From Trichostrongylus colubriformis (taxonomy: Eukaryota > Nematoda > Chromadorea > Rhabditida > Trichostrongylidae), in the NCBI GenBank assembly GCA_963978905.1, contig OZ022260.1, positions 19,890,334-19,954,333 of the forward strand: 64,000 nucleotides of DNA, given 5' to 3'. Shown here one piece after another: positions 52,660 to 63,519 of this stretch. The position numbers and the translations under genes were made by a program. How positions within the stretch are numbered: position 1 is the stretch's first letter; each line of letters begins with the position of its first letter. Below the pieces are notes generated by a model. The model did not search any database, was not told the origin of the DNA, and saw only the letters and a program-made list of their open reading frames with translations.

Positions 52660-52830
52660 TTCTTCCAGCCATTCGCGCAGTACCATACGCCTGGTTTTAT
52701 CATATGCTGGACTGGTTTTATCACATGTAAAATTCAAGCTCTCATCTTTGCTGCGAGATATGCATATCCGGTCAAACGCACGCAGTAACAAACACTCATC
52801 CGATTATGTATAGTAAGAGGTTGCTACAAT
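52660..52830 (+). repeat. Isolated E repeat tail
   Basis: CGCGCAGTACCATACGCC is followed by TCACATGTAAAATTCAAG, CTGCGAGATATGCATATCC, a short AC stretch and GATTATGTATAGTAAGAGG, the tail order of the E repeat with the array missing. Confidence 0.5.
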
Positions 52831-55097
52831 GGTCAAGGAGATACGAATTCGAATCGGAAGCCGAATGGACTCACTCAAAGCGCTGCTTCCATTCCACTGC
52901 TTTGTCACGGTATGTATGTAGCTGCTACCTGAAATATTCTTATAGGATGCTGTGATCTTTTTTGCATTCGGAGAGGTATATCATCACGGTCAAAGCACCA
53001 ACAATAAGCCATCGCCTTTTGCGAAAGGTGCAACTTCCTGTCATTGCCTTCAGATCAGCAGTGCGGCTCATGCACTTGCAATCGATATAAACTTCGCGCA
53101 AAGAGCACCAACTTTTTCTGCTCTGTGCTCTCTAAAGCTCTGAATTTATACAGTCATTCCCTCGTTTCCTATGGCTAGAACTCAGGCTGAAAAAAGAGAA
53201 AGGTCCTTGGTCCAAGTAGCCATTTACGGTGAGATTTTCTGTGCACCAATTTAATACCAAATCATGTTTTTGACCTGACCCTTGGAAGGGTAAGTTTAGC
53301 GGATAATATTTTTCCACTTCTCACGGAGAAAGGCAACTGTAAGAAGTAACGGAGATATACCTAATATCTCTTCTCCAGCAAACATACGTAGAGAGCTCCA
53401 TAGAAGAGCATTTTCTTGACAGGGGCAACGACGCGAAACCACGTAGTTCGCGCTCTATTACCGCGTCTTCGGATTCTCTTCTCGTGAGCCCATTGTCCTT
53501 CATGAGTCCACGCTCTAGTCGAAGAATAAAGATCAGACAAGCTGGTAAAGTTCTACATGACCGGAAGTACAGTCGGTCGAGGGAATTGATAGGAGAAATG
53601 AGCAGAAAAAAGCCTAATTAAAACGTGGTTTGTATCACTTGACGTTTTCATCGAAGCCCTAAATGTTGATACTAGTAGAATAAACACTTGATCGACAACG
53701 ACCTTTCCGAAGGCGAAATCAAGAAAAAGACGTGGGGTATCACCTGCGTCTGAGACGCGTCCACAGTGCCATAACTCCACTATCGTCCACCTTCGCGGAC
53801 AGTTTTCTGTCACAGGTGAACTCGTTGCAAAAGGTTGATCAGTCCCCTACAAAGTCAAATTTTTGAAACTTGGAATAACTTTCGAAATTGTTTCCTCATC
53901 TTTGGTACCATCTCAAAGTTGATCAATTGTGTAACGCGAGTTCTCTTCTACAAAGCGTAGCATGGAAGAATCCGCAGTTTTGCAGATGTCAACATGGTTT
54001 TCAACCCGATATATCAATGATGTCACACTATTTGTGATTTGCTACTAGTGAGTGGATTTGCCGTGTGCTGAGTTGGCGTCTATACTATGCATGTTATCCT
54101 TGTACAGCTATTCCTTTTTTAAATCGAAAAATTACCACTTACCTAGGGATAATTTTTGGTTAGTAACTGTAACAAAGACGACCGCAAGATATCTTATATT
54201 GGTGCCCTTTGCAACGAATCCGAGTGAACAACTCTGAAGAAAGTGTTACTTTTTTTTATTACTATCATCTACTTGCCAAGGGTCAATCACATCTCCTTTG
54301 TCCACCCACGGATTTTACGAATTTCCGTCAAAATCTCGATTTGGTTTTTGATACATGGCTCACGCGCCACGGCCGTCTGCACTTGCCGTATTGCTGGTCC
54401 AGGAAAACTTCATGACTTCACAGAGCCGCTCCCGCCGGAATGCAGATTTTCGTTCTGCGTCTTGAGACGCATAGAGCCATATGCACATTATCGAGAACAG
54501 CCGGCTTGATGTGCTCACCCTTCCTTGTTAGAGTTATCTAACCAAATGGTGAAATATGTTAGTAGCACAACCGGGAAAATATGATGGAATGGAATTGTTG
54601 CCGAATACCGCAGACAAAAATCAAGTAACATCGATCCGAACATCAGTACTGGCAAGGCTCGGATTTCAGGAAAGTTCGTTCGAACGCGGGCGGGGGGTGG
54701 GGTTGGAAGGGGTGGGGGTAGTCTCGTATATCCTTCAAGAATAAAGGCTTCCTTTTCGTAGGTTTTCAAAGATTTTTTGGTGTTTGCTTGACTAATGTCG
54801 TGTTTCAGAACTCCTGCAATCCCTACTGAGCTTGTCAACCCTCCATAAAAATTATCATGAACTGTGCCTTTGAGCGTTTAAGAAGTTGATGTGAGAGATA
54901 GGACTGACCACAGTTTTTGGGTGATTTTTATCAGTTTTTTTCGATGAAGCTCTGAATTTCTATCCACCTTGACGTTCTTGTATGAGTAAGTTATACTAAT
55001 TGTAAGAAACTGTGGATTAGTTTCCATCTTCATACATCGACTATGGATGGGTTCATGCTCTGCGATGCCAGCGGCAGGGCGTAGCTGCGTGTCTCCG
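52831..55097. other. No gene recognised; partial TIR-element arm at about 53,196
   Basis: AGGTCCTTGGTCCAAGTAGCCATTTACGGTGAG at about 53,192-53,225 is a diverged left arm of the family seen at 43,124. 54,290-54,370 (GGGTCAATCACATCTCC) resembles its interior. A G-rich patch lies at 54,688-54,720. Several minus-strand frames (53,553-53,813; 54,515-54,838) show no motif. Confidence 0.35.
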
Positions 55098-55499
55098 TAC
55101 AGTTAGTGCCGTAAGAGTGTTGAAAATCGCGCGAAAACGCGTTTTCGCGTTTTTTATAGTTTTTTCGCCATAAATCGATTGGTATTGATTATTTTTACTA
55201 AACATGTATATGTTTAAGAATCAGCTCGTTGAGCTCTACAAGAAGGTACCACAAGTTTTTGATTTTCTTGAATTCGATACCAGGCCATTTTTTCACATTT
55301 TGAAAAGTTTGAGCGAAAATTTCTTCGAAATGTGATGAATTGGCAGCGAAATCAACTTTATTGGGGAGTGTGCGCTTGAAAATGAGTAAAGAGGTGGTTT
55401 TTTCAACAGCACATACACGGAGGCACTGTTTAGGGCCACACCAAGGAACAGGGTTGGTCTGAAATGAGGGAAGCTTCAAACTTCCTACACAACTGTGAA

Positions 55500-56845
55500 C
55501 TTAAAAGGGAGGTCTTTCAGGTCATGACGCGCTTTCGGGAAACGGTTTTTTCCATTATATGGGGGTATCTACATGAAACATATAAGTGACTTCCATTTTT
55601 GCTGCGCGGCCCTACAAATGCCAAAAAAGGAGTAAAGAAAATTTTGTTCAAAAAAGGCGATTTTAACCCATTCATAGTAACGCATCTTCCTTGCAACTTT
55701 GATCATGTGCAGATCCGAAGGTGTTCTTCTATTTCACATTCAAAATAAAGTCAAATACGTGAAAAAATGAAATCTTATTTCCACCATGTACTAAAAGTGC
55801 GTAGCAGTCTCATAAGGGATCCCCGATGGATGGTTCTCTTGCGACCGGATGGCCTAGTGGATACGGCGATGGACTCTTAAACGGATGAAGTGCTGGGTTG
55901 GTGGTTCGATCCCTGCACTGCCAAAGTTTTGAGTTTTTTTTGCATTCACTTTTTCTTCGTCAAATATGTCTGTTTATGCCAAATGACTGCGATTTTCGTT
56001 GACAGCATGCCAAATTGACTCTATTCACGAATTGTCAGTGAATTTGGTTATGTGACCTTTTTGGACACGAAAGGGCCCGTAGCGCTCGAAATTCGCAATT
56101 TCGCACAAAATGAGTGTCATATTCGTGTTCAGGGGGTCAAAATACCCTTGGGGACACATTTCTAGGCAATTTCAATTTTGACCCTAACTTCGAAAAAGAT
56201 GTTTGGTCATGGGTACATGGTGCGCTCCTACTTGTAGAAGTGAGTAAGTCACAAAACCGATGAAAATCAATGGAATATGCACAGCATGGATGCCTATCGC
56301 TATAATTTCAGCTATCAAGCACCAAGCAAGAGAAATAGAGAGAATTTCCCTACAAGTGGTAACGCCCTCTCCTTCATCGAATGTGCAGTCGATGGTCTAC
56401 CAATACCCGGCTCAAATTTTCGAATTTGGGTCAAAATCTCGATTGGGCTGGAAACTTACCCCCCAAGGGTAGTTCGACCTCCTAAACACAAATATTGAAT
56501 CCGTCTCTCGCAAAAACGCCTCGTTCGTGTGCTATGAGCGCCGAAAGGCTAAAAAATTGGACTGTCAAACTTGCTGAAAACTGGCAATAAAGGGCAGTCC
56601 GAAGTTCTAAATGTGATTACTGCACTTATTCTTCATATTCGAATGTTAACGAGTCCAAAAACCAAAATCTAAATTTTGCAAAAATTTGTCCTCAGTGGGG
56701 ATCGAACCATCAACCCCGTTTTTGGCATTTGTAGGGCCGCGCAGCAAAAATGAACATCAGTTATATGATTCTTGTACGTACCCCCACACATGCGAAAAGC
56801 AGCTTTCAAAAAGCGCGTCATGAGTTGGAAGACCTTCCTCGTTAG
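55500..56845. mobile_element. Inner TIR element with tRNA-like module (copy 3)
   Basis: The arms contain GGTCATGACGCGCTTTCGGG (left) and AAAAGCGCGTCATGAG (right), as well as the shared CTGCGCGGCCCTACAAATGC. The interior has CCCGTAGCGCTCGAAATTCG and ATTCGTGTTCAGGGGGTC, blocks shared with copies 1 and 2. Confidence 0.65.
55848..55924 (+). ncRNA. tRNA-like sequence (SINE-type pol III promoter)
   Basis: TGGCCTAGTGG (55,850-55,860) is a near-perfect A box and GGTTCGATCCC (55,903-55,913) a perfect B box, in an order resembling tRNA-Arg. The acceptor stem and a clear anticodon loop are lacking, so it is tRNA-derived rather than a tRNA gene. Confidence 0.6.
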
Positions 56846-57257
56846 ATCAGGAATGTGAGAAGACTTCGCTGCCAGTTCATCACATTTCGAAGAAATTTTC
56901 ACTCAAACTTTTCAAAATGTGAAAAATGGCCTAGTATCGAATTCAAGAAAATCAAAAACTTGTAGTACCATCTTGTAGAGCTCGACGAGCTGATTCTAAT
57001 ACATATACATGTTTAGTAAAAATAATCAATACCAATCGATTTATGGCGAAAAAACGATAAAAACGCGAAAACGCGTTTTCGCGCGATTTTTAACACTCTT
57101 ACGGCACCAACTGTATTTCCGCCTATGCCATCCTGCCTCAATGTATGCGTCGTCTCTGCACCTCCCCCGTGTCACTCTGCTTCGCTGCGTGTGAGCGCGT
57201 TTACGCCAACCAGTACTGAGTTTGAACGCGGCCCAATGCGATCATCTCTCCTCGATA

Positions 57258-57530
57258 CGAGGGTGGGGGTCGATTGGTCCAATTTTCGCTCCGCGGGGTC
57301 GCACTCGCGGCGCCGTCAGTACGAGCCGTTTGGAATTCCGCTCAAGACGCATTGGGCTGGCACCGTAAGGCCCCTTTAAAGATTGCAAGTTGGGAGCTTC
57401 AACCACTGAAGGTCCTTTACGGTTCTAGCCCATTGCGTCTTGAGCGGAATTCCAAACGGCTTGCACTAACGGCACCGCGAAGCAAAAATTCGACCAATCG
57501 ACCCCCACCCTCGATACGATAGTTGACGGT
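57258..57530. mobile_element. Palindromic element, arms ~120 bp
   Basis: CCTCGATACGAGGGTGGGGG at the left pairs with CCCCCACCCTCGATACG at the right, and CCGTTTGGAATTCCGCTCAA with TTGAGCGGAATTCCAAACGG. The shared GGGTGGGGGTC end motif links it to 35,235-35,493. Confidence 0.7.
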
Positions 57531-58434
57531 ATCATTTAATCAAATTTTCATTCTAAGTGATCCTGTACGATGGTCACGGTGGATTACAATATAGAAATCC
57601 GATGAATACCTGCTTTGCCCGAGATATATGTAGACGTGATTGTGTAGCACGAGGTGCTTGCGGAGGTGAGCCAATGGACGTTTGTTTGTCACGTGACTGC
57701 AAATGCTCCATCCAATATGACCAATATGAAGACGCGACCAGTCGGCAATCTGGAACCTTGTTTTCTTAAAACTATCGCATGCGTCTTGTAGTGTGCACTT
57801 TCGCGACTAGCTTCAAGGATTCCCAAAAGCCGTCTTCCCGTCACCGTCCACACCTTTTGCTTGTTTCTTTTGCGAAAAAGTGATTGAAGGGCTTTGGTGA
57901 TGCTTGAGTATTATTCTGTCTCCTGGCCTCATACAGATCTCAATGTGAATGGCACAGTATGGGACATCAGAACTTTTATTTCGAAAACGCAAGAAAGCTC
58001 TCACAAAATTAATGGCAAGAGATCCATGGTAGCAAAGAGTCAGTAAATAAAATCAGCTAAAACTCTGAGCTCAGTCTCCTAAACAAAGTCTCTGCACGAA
58101 CTCTGATCCGCGTTGCTGACTTTATAAAGGTGCTCGGTGTCGGAAGGATGCCTAGTAAGCTGAAATTTTTTTGCATTAAACATTTTGCAACCGTTTTTGT
58201 GGGAGGTTAATTCCGTATTTTGGAATAAAAATTTCAAAATCTCGCCCAAACCATACTCGTTCAATTTTGATTATGTGGAATAGAAACCTGTCTTCGGTCA
58301 TGCTCAAAATGTCCCTCTTCTATTGAGTAGTCTACCCAATTTTGACCATTTTTTGGTATGAAAAACCATTTGTACTGAAATGTTGATGCAAGCGACTAAA
58401 ACCTAATCATTTTATACCAGTTGGGCTATCGCAC
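57531..58434. other. No gene recognised
   Basis: A short Cys-rich frame (57,557-57,769, CFARDICRRDCVARGACGG) is the only item of note. It has no signal peptide and no stop-to-stop support, so I do not call it a gene. Confidence 0.35.
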
Positions 58435-60134
58435 AGTACTGCGCGAATAACACAGTAGAATCATGTAATGGGAAAATGGCCGATATTGACTTTTTGCTGA
58501 CCAACCACTTTCTACTTAAAGGTGATAGATATTAACTGATATCGATGATATCACAGCTGAGGAAGGTCATCATTTTTTGGAGGTCCAGATGATTTAGCGG
58601 TGATAACTTTTGTTACAATGATATCGTGATCAGTGTTCGGGAATGATATGGGTAATCACTAATCACTTAACCCTTCTGCTGAAGTGGTCAATATTGGGAG
58701 TTCGTAGTCTGAGGATCGACAGTTTTGGATCCAACAACATCAATTGGTAGCAATTTGTCTATTTTCTGAGCATCTGCCTCCTACATACTGTAGACGTAGA
58801 TCCTATCCCGGTTGTCGATGCTTAGCGTTCCTGTAACCATGCACCACTATTTGGAATTTCACATAGTCTAGCGGTCGATGCCCAGTATTGTTGCTGGCAT
58901 CGCAAGAAAGAATGGATCGCTTGCTTCACCATTATTTGGAAAGCTAGGCAATTTAGCGGTAGACATATCGGCGGCAGATATCAGAGCATAAGCAAAATAT
59001 GTTCACCCAATGGTAGTGAGCAACGGACGCATTTACCATAGCATCCGTAAAGTAGTAGAGAGCGGTGTACCGAATTTCGTCCCATCCCCATTTCCGAATG
59101 GCTCTTATCAGTCCTGTAAGCAGTTATCAGTTTCGAAAAGTCACCGTCAAGGTCCCCGTACCTCATAATACCTGTGAGTGTGAACACTCCACTGTTAGCC
59201 AGAAGAGCGGAACGAATTTAACGACATTCGCCTGCTTATACTTCTTAGCTAATCTCATCAACCGTTATCAGTTTGGATCACCCACCATTGATGTGCCCGT
59301 CCCACCCCTCGAAACACCAATGAATGCCGGGGCTCTGAGCAACCCGCATGCGGAAACGGATTCGATGATATTCGTCTGCTGACGCTACTTATCGAATCTA
59401 ATCGAACGTTATCAATTTTGTGTCCAAGTTCGACTTTCCATAAATCTTGGCATGGTATTAGCACGGCCAGCTGTGCTTTAAGGTGAGTTCGTCTGTAATT
59501 GTGATTTGCGACTCCTATCCTAATGCTTCTGGTCTACGTGGAACTATTCTGTAAGTCTGAAATGGTATTGGGGGGTATATCGCAATTATCTTTGACTTTC
59601 CAGGCTCTGACGAAGGCGACAAGACCGAAACGTTAGCCGAATAAAGTTAATTAATATCTTGGTGTTAGCTGCAAGAATCGGACAGTTATCAATTTTGATC
59701 ACCCACCGAAGATGTGCCCGTCCCTCCCCTCGAAACGCCAATGAATGCCGGCGCCCTAGGATCAACCCGCATGCGGAAATGGATTCAATGATATTCGTCT
59801 GTTGACGCTCCTTATCGAATCTAATCGAACGTTATCAATTTGGATCACTCACCGAAGATGTGCCTGTCCCACCCCTCAAAACACCTATGAATGTGAGCGC
59901 TCTAGAATCGACCCGAAAGGCGAAACGAAAATGGCGACATTGGCCTTTCAAGGCTCCTTATCAGCCCTTATCGGTTGCTATTACTTTCGGTCCACCACCG
60001 CTGAGATCTCCTTACCAACCCCTATATCATATCTGAAATCCAGGATCCCATCTTTGCTGCGACGCGAGATATGAATTTCCGGTCAAACACACACACACCA
60101 ACAGACACACTTAGCCGATCATATATAGTAGGAT
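58435..60134 (+). repeat. E repeat copy h, with a nested 264-bp insertion
   Basis: Starts CTATCGCACAGTACTGCGCG. It has a long head with GTTCACCCAATGG near 59,000, array units (GGATCACCCACCATTGATG near 59,275), an insertion at 59,421-59,684, more array units, tail with CTTTCGGTCCACCACCGC, AC run and ATATATAGTAGGAT. Confidence 0.75.
59421..59684 (+). mobile_element. 264-bp retroposed insert with 13-bp target duplication
   Basis: GTTATCAATTTTG is duplicated at 59,408-59,420 and 59,685-59,697, and without the insert the E array reads through normally. The ends are TGTCCAAGTTC and ATCGGACA. Near the 3' end CTGACGA (59,607) and GAAA (59,627) sit 13 bases apart with GGCT/AGCC pairing around them, recalling a hammerhead ribozyme core, followed by GAATAAAG. 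A long target duplication points to retroposition rather than cut-and-paste. A non-autonomous Penelope-like or retrozyme-type element is possible. The stem II pairing is weak. Confidence 0.6.
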
Positions 60135-60520
60135 GATTTTCGTTTTCTATTATTTCCTTCTTCATTTCTCCTACCAGCCAGCACATTTTGATAATGCCTT
60201 GATGAATATGCTATTGTGAGTGATTAAAATGACTAACGCAGCTTCACACTTCTCCAAATTTTCATAATCGTGCTGCAGTCTGCAGTTAGCTTGTGCCACA
60301 GCGATCTGAGCGGGTATTTTTTATTGAACTGTTGGTTAAGCTGGTAGGAGAAATAACTTTCATCCCAGCAGCAAGAGCGTTTTCTTGACAGTTTTGCGAC
60401 ATGCTGCCGAGTGCCTCTATACGTGTGAATGAATTTGAGCTTGTTGCTTACTGCTGTTCGTCCTTTTTCCACTAATCCCTTCTCATTTTTAGTCATACGT
60501 GTCTGTGGACACTATCGGTA
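60135..60520. other. No gene recognised
   Basis: Short frames only and no motif. Confidence 0.35.
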
Positions 60521-61038
60521 TCAATTATTCGTGTGCTGCTTTGCCAAACGAGGTTTTTAGGTAAATCAATTTTATTTATGAACAAGAAAGACATTAGGAG
60601 CGTTTTGGATATCCGTAAAAAATCCAAATGAACAACAGAGATGAGTGTTCTTCAATCACAAGTGAACTCCTACCGTTTGTACCACTTTGTGGGTTAGAAT
60701 GATATCGCGACTGACAGCACTGTCATTTGTCATCACCGTTGTATAGTAATTCCCAGTCGCCCATCATACTAACACGAGTCGGTAGCGACGTCCTACCACT
60801 CGCGGTGGATCACGGGGTAAGTTCAATTTCCTTCTTTCGTCTATTCGACGTCTCATGGATTGAATGGGTAAGTCCGAAATGCTAGGGGTTTTTGTCGCTC
60901 GATAGGGTAAGTCAAGGGTCAGTGAACTTTGAGCTACTTTTTAGGCTCTGAATACGATGAAAGGGTCGAAACGTCAGCCCATCAATAAACCCGATCAACC
61001 TAAAACCTCGTTTGGCAAAGCAGCTCACGAATAATTGA
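60521..61038. mobile_element. 518-bp element with ~40-bp inverted ends
   Basis: GCTGCTTTGCCAAACGAGG near 60,536 is mirrored by CCTCGTTTGGCAAAGCAGC ending near 61,024, with TCAATTATTCGTG / CACGAATAATTGA outside. Near the right end, GGGTCGAAACGTCAGCC and AATAAA resemble the corresponding part of the 264-bp insert at 59,421-59,684. Confidence 0.65.
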
Positions 61039-61374
61039 ACAACATGCCGAGGTTTCAAGAAGTGAGAACCTGGAGAATATTTTCGGTGTTCTCAACTTAT
61101 TCAGCATTAACTTAGAGGAACGATCACATCTGACTGTAGTTTTATGCCTGTCCTAGATCTATCCACGACTTCTGTACATGGAATTCACATCACCCCCACT
61201 CGATACGCGGTCATAGTGCGCCACTGAATGTACTTCTGCGCGCTGCAAGCAGATAAACAGCGACTGGGCTGGGGACGATTTGCGTGACAAGCACTCTTCC
61301 TTCTTTTGAATCTTGTCAAATGTACGTAAATATTATTAACACTAAGCTTAACATTACGCATTATATTACTACCC
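61039..61374. other. No gene recognised
   Basis: Nothing supported. Confidence 0.35.
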
Positions 61375-63442
61375 GTTGGCTGGCGCACACTACTGCGCGC
61401 GATTCATGGCGATGTTGTGCAAAATGGTTTGATCGGCACAATCAGTTAAGTATGGAATTGAGTGGAAATTTCCTTTCCTCTATTTTCGCTAAACTACTGA
61501 ACTGGAAAAAAGCAGAGAAGATGGCGTGATAAAAAAGCATTTCGGTACTAATATACTTCAGTCGCTTTGCATCGAACCCAATTTGCACGTCATCGACATG
61601 AATCGCGCGCAGTAGTGTGCGCCAGCCAACTGGTTTAGGTCATCATTGGGAGTTTGGATAGATCACAGATCGATAGTTTTGTATTCGACTGCATCAACTG
61701 GGACAATTAGTTCACTTACTGAGCACCCAATTCCTACACACTGATGGCAGATCCATATCCCGATTATCGATATTTATTGTTTTCGTTAACATGCTTCACT
61801 GTTTAAAATTTTACATGGTCTAGCGGTCGATACCCAGTGTTGCTGCCAACACCGCATTAGAAAATGATTCCCAGTGAGCCGCCTGCTTTGCTATCACAAA
61901 TATTGGGTAGTCGAAAAAGTTTTTTCGTATTTTGAAACACGCGCTTTTTCCCTCCAAACTGCTTTCCTGCAATCTCTTCTGTACATACACATGTAGTACA
62001 AGTCCACACGCATCTATAGGTATTATTGTCTTCCATCCCGATGGAGCAAGATCAGGGCTATAAGATGGATGGGGCAGCACTTCCCATTCAAGCTCGAGAA
62101 TTTTTTGGCAAGTCTTCCCACATACTGAAAAAGTGACTCTCCAAAAAATTCTCGAGCTTGAATGGGAAGTGCTGCCCCATCCATCTTATAGCCCTGATCT
62201 TGCTCCATCGGACTACCATCTTTTCCTTTCCCTATCTAACGCCATTCAAAGAAAATTTTTGTATTGAAGATGACATTGACCTTTGATATGTTTATTTTGC
62301 CGAAAAAGGTTATCCGGGAGATGGAAGACAATAATACCTATAGATGCGTGTGGACTTGTACTACATGTGTATGTACAGAAGAGATTGCTGGAAAGCAATT
62401 TGGAGGGAAAAAGCGCGTATTTAAAAACACGAAAAAACTTTTTCGACTACCCATTATAAGTTGTATCATGATTAACAATGTAGATCGCAGTATCAAGAGA
62501 AGTGCACCATTTTTTTTTGGAACGCTAGGCAATTCAGCGGTCGACACATCGGCCAGTGATATCAGAACATAAACAAAATATGTGCACTCATTGGCACTGA
62601 TCATCAGACGCCTTTGCTAAAGCGGTCGTATTGTGCTAGCAAGCGATGTAAAGGATTTCATCCCATCCAATTCCTAACGGTTCTTATCAGCCACTGTAAG
62701 CCGTTATCAGTCTCACTGAGGCCCCTGTACCCAACAATACCATTGAGGTCCCCGTACCCTACAATACCTGAGTATGTGAACATTCCACTTCTAGCGGCCT
62801 GTGTGGCATCTCCCTTCTCACGCTCCTTATCGAATCTTATCAACCGTTATGAAGCTGGATCACCCACTATTAATGTACCCATCCCACCCCTCAAAACACT
62901 TATGAGTGACAGGGTTCTAGAAACAACCTGGAAGGCGAAACGGAATTGGCGGCCTTTGACGATTCTTATCGAGTCTTATCAACCGTTATCAAGCTGGATC
63001 ACCCACCATCAATGTCCCCGTCACACCTCTCAAATTAACTATGAGTGTCGAGACTTTAGAGACAACCCGAAAGGTGAAGATTTTTCGACATTTGTTCTTG
63101 GACGATTCTTATCTAGTCTTATCAACCGCTACCAGTGCGGGTCACCCACCATTAATGTCCTCGTCCCAACCGTCAAAACAGCTATGAATATCGGCGCTCT
63201 GGGATCAACCCGAAAGGCGAAACGGATTCGGCAACTTCTCCTTTCGAGGCTCCTTATCAGCCCCTATCAGCTGTTATCAGAACCGGTCCCCCAACATTAG
63301 TGTCCCCTTGTCACCCCCCACATCACCTGCAAAAATCAAGGTTCCAGCTTCACTGCAACGCGAGATATGAATTTCGTGACAGACAGACACACACACACAC
63401 GGACAGACAGACATACTCAGCGGATTATATATAGTAGGTCAT
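61375..63442 (+). repeat. E repeat copy i, with a mariner palindrome inserted in the head
   Basis: Opens with the palindromic module (61,375-61,632; CGCACACTACTGCGCGCG and inverse), then head, the inserted palindrome (61,903-62,454), remaining head, array units (GGATCACCCAC near 62,858, 62,996 and, as GGGTCACCCACC, 63,138), tail, AC run and ATATATAGTAGGTC at the end. The plus-strand frame at 62,614-63,300 (228 codons) is an accident of the array and carries no motif. Confidence 0.75.
61903..62454. mobile_element. Palindrome of two mariner 3' ends (copy 2)
   Basis: TTGGGTAGTCGAAAAAGTTT at the left and AAACTTTTTCGACTACCCA-like sequence at the right; TA at 61,901-61,902 and 62,455-62,456. The arms read outward from the centre as HPSYSPDLAPS, the motif around the third catalytic Asp of mariner transposases (here followed by Gly, not Asp), a short linker, ILPKKVIREMEDNNTY and the inverted repeat. 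The empty site exists in E copy f at 38,541-38,559, which confirms both boundaries. No full transposase is present, so mobility must have come from elsewhere. Confidence 0.85.
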
Positions 63443-63519
63443 TATAGTAGGTCATATCCCAATTCATTCCAACCTTATACTCAACAATGCTGCAGTTTTA
63501 CGGCAATCCTGAAGGCAGC

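Larger units (their letters stand above)
55100..57113. mobile_element. 2.0-kb foldback element with CAGT ends and TA duplication
   Basis: CAGTTAGTGCCGTAAGAGTG at 55,100 is mirrored by CACTCTTACGGCACCAACTG ending at 57,113, with TA on both sides. The outer arms pair for about 260 bases and contain the self-complementary CGCGAAAACGCGTTTTCGCG. A second inverted pair (55,500-55,620 with 56,720-56,845) belongs to the tRNA-module family, so this is either an insertion of that element into the outer one or one compound element. No transposase is seen. Confidence 0.85.

Noticed and set aside
55848..55924. Functional tRNA-Arg gene
   Set aside because: A and B boxes are good, but the acceptor and T stems do not pair and there is no clean anticodon loop.
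57557..57769. Cys-rich secreted peptide or toxin
   Set aside because: No signal peptide, no known cysteine pattern and no splice support. Composition alone is not enough.
60940..60990. Hammerhead ribozyme in the 518-bp element
   Set aside because: The motif reads CTGAATACGA rather than CTGANGA. Only the GAAAC side is kept, so no core can be claimed.
62614..63300. 228-codon plus-strand ORF
   Set aside because: It lies entirely within E array units. The open frame follows from the repeat period and varies between copies.
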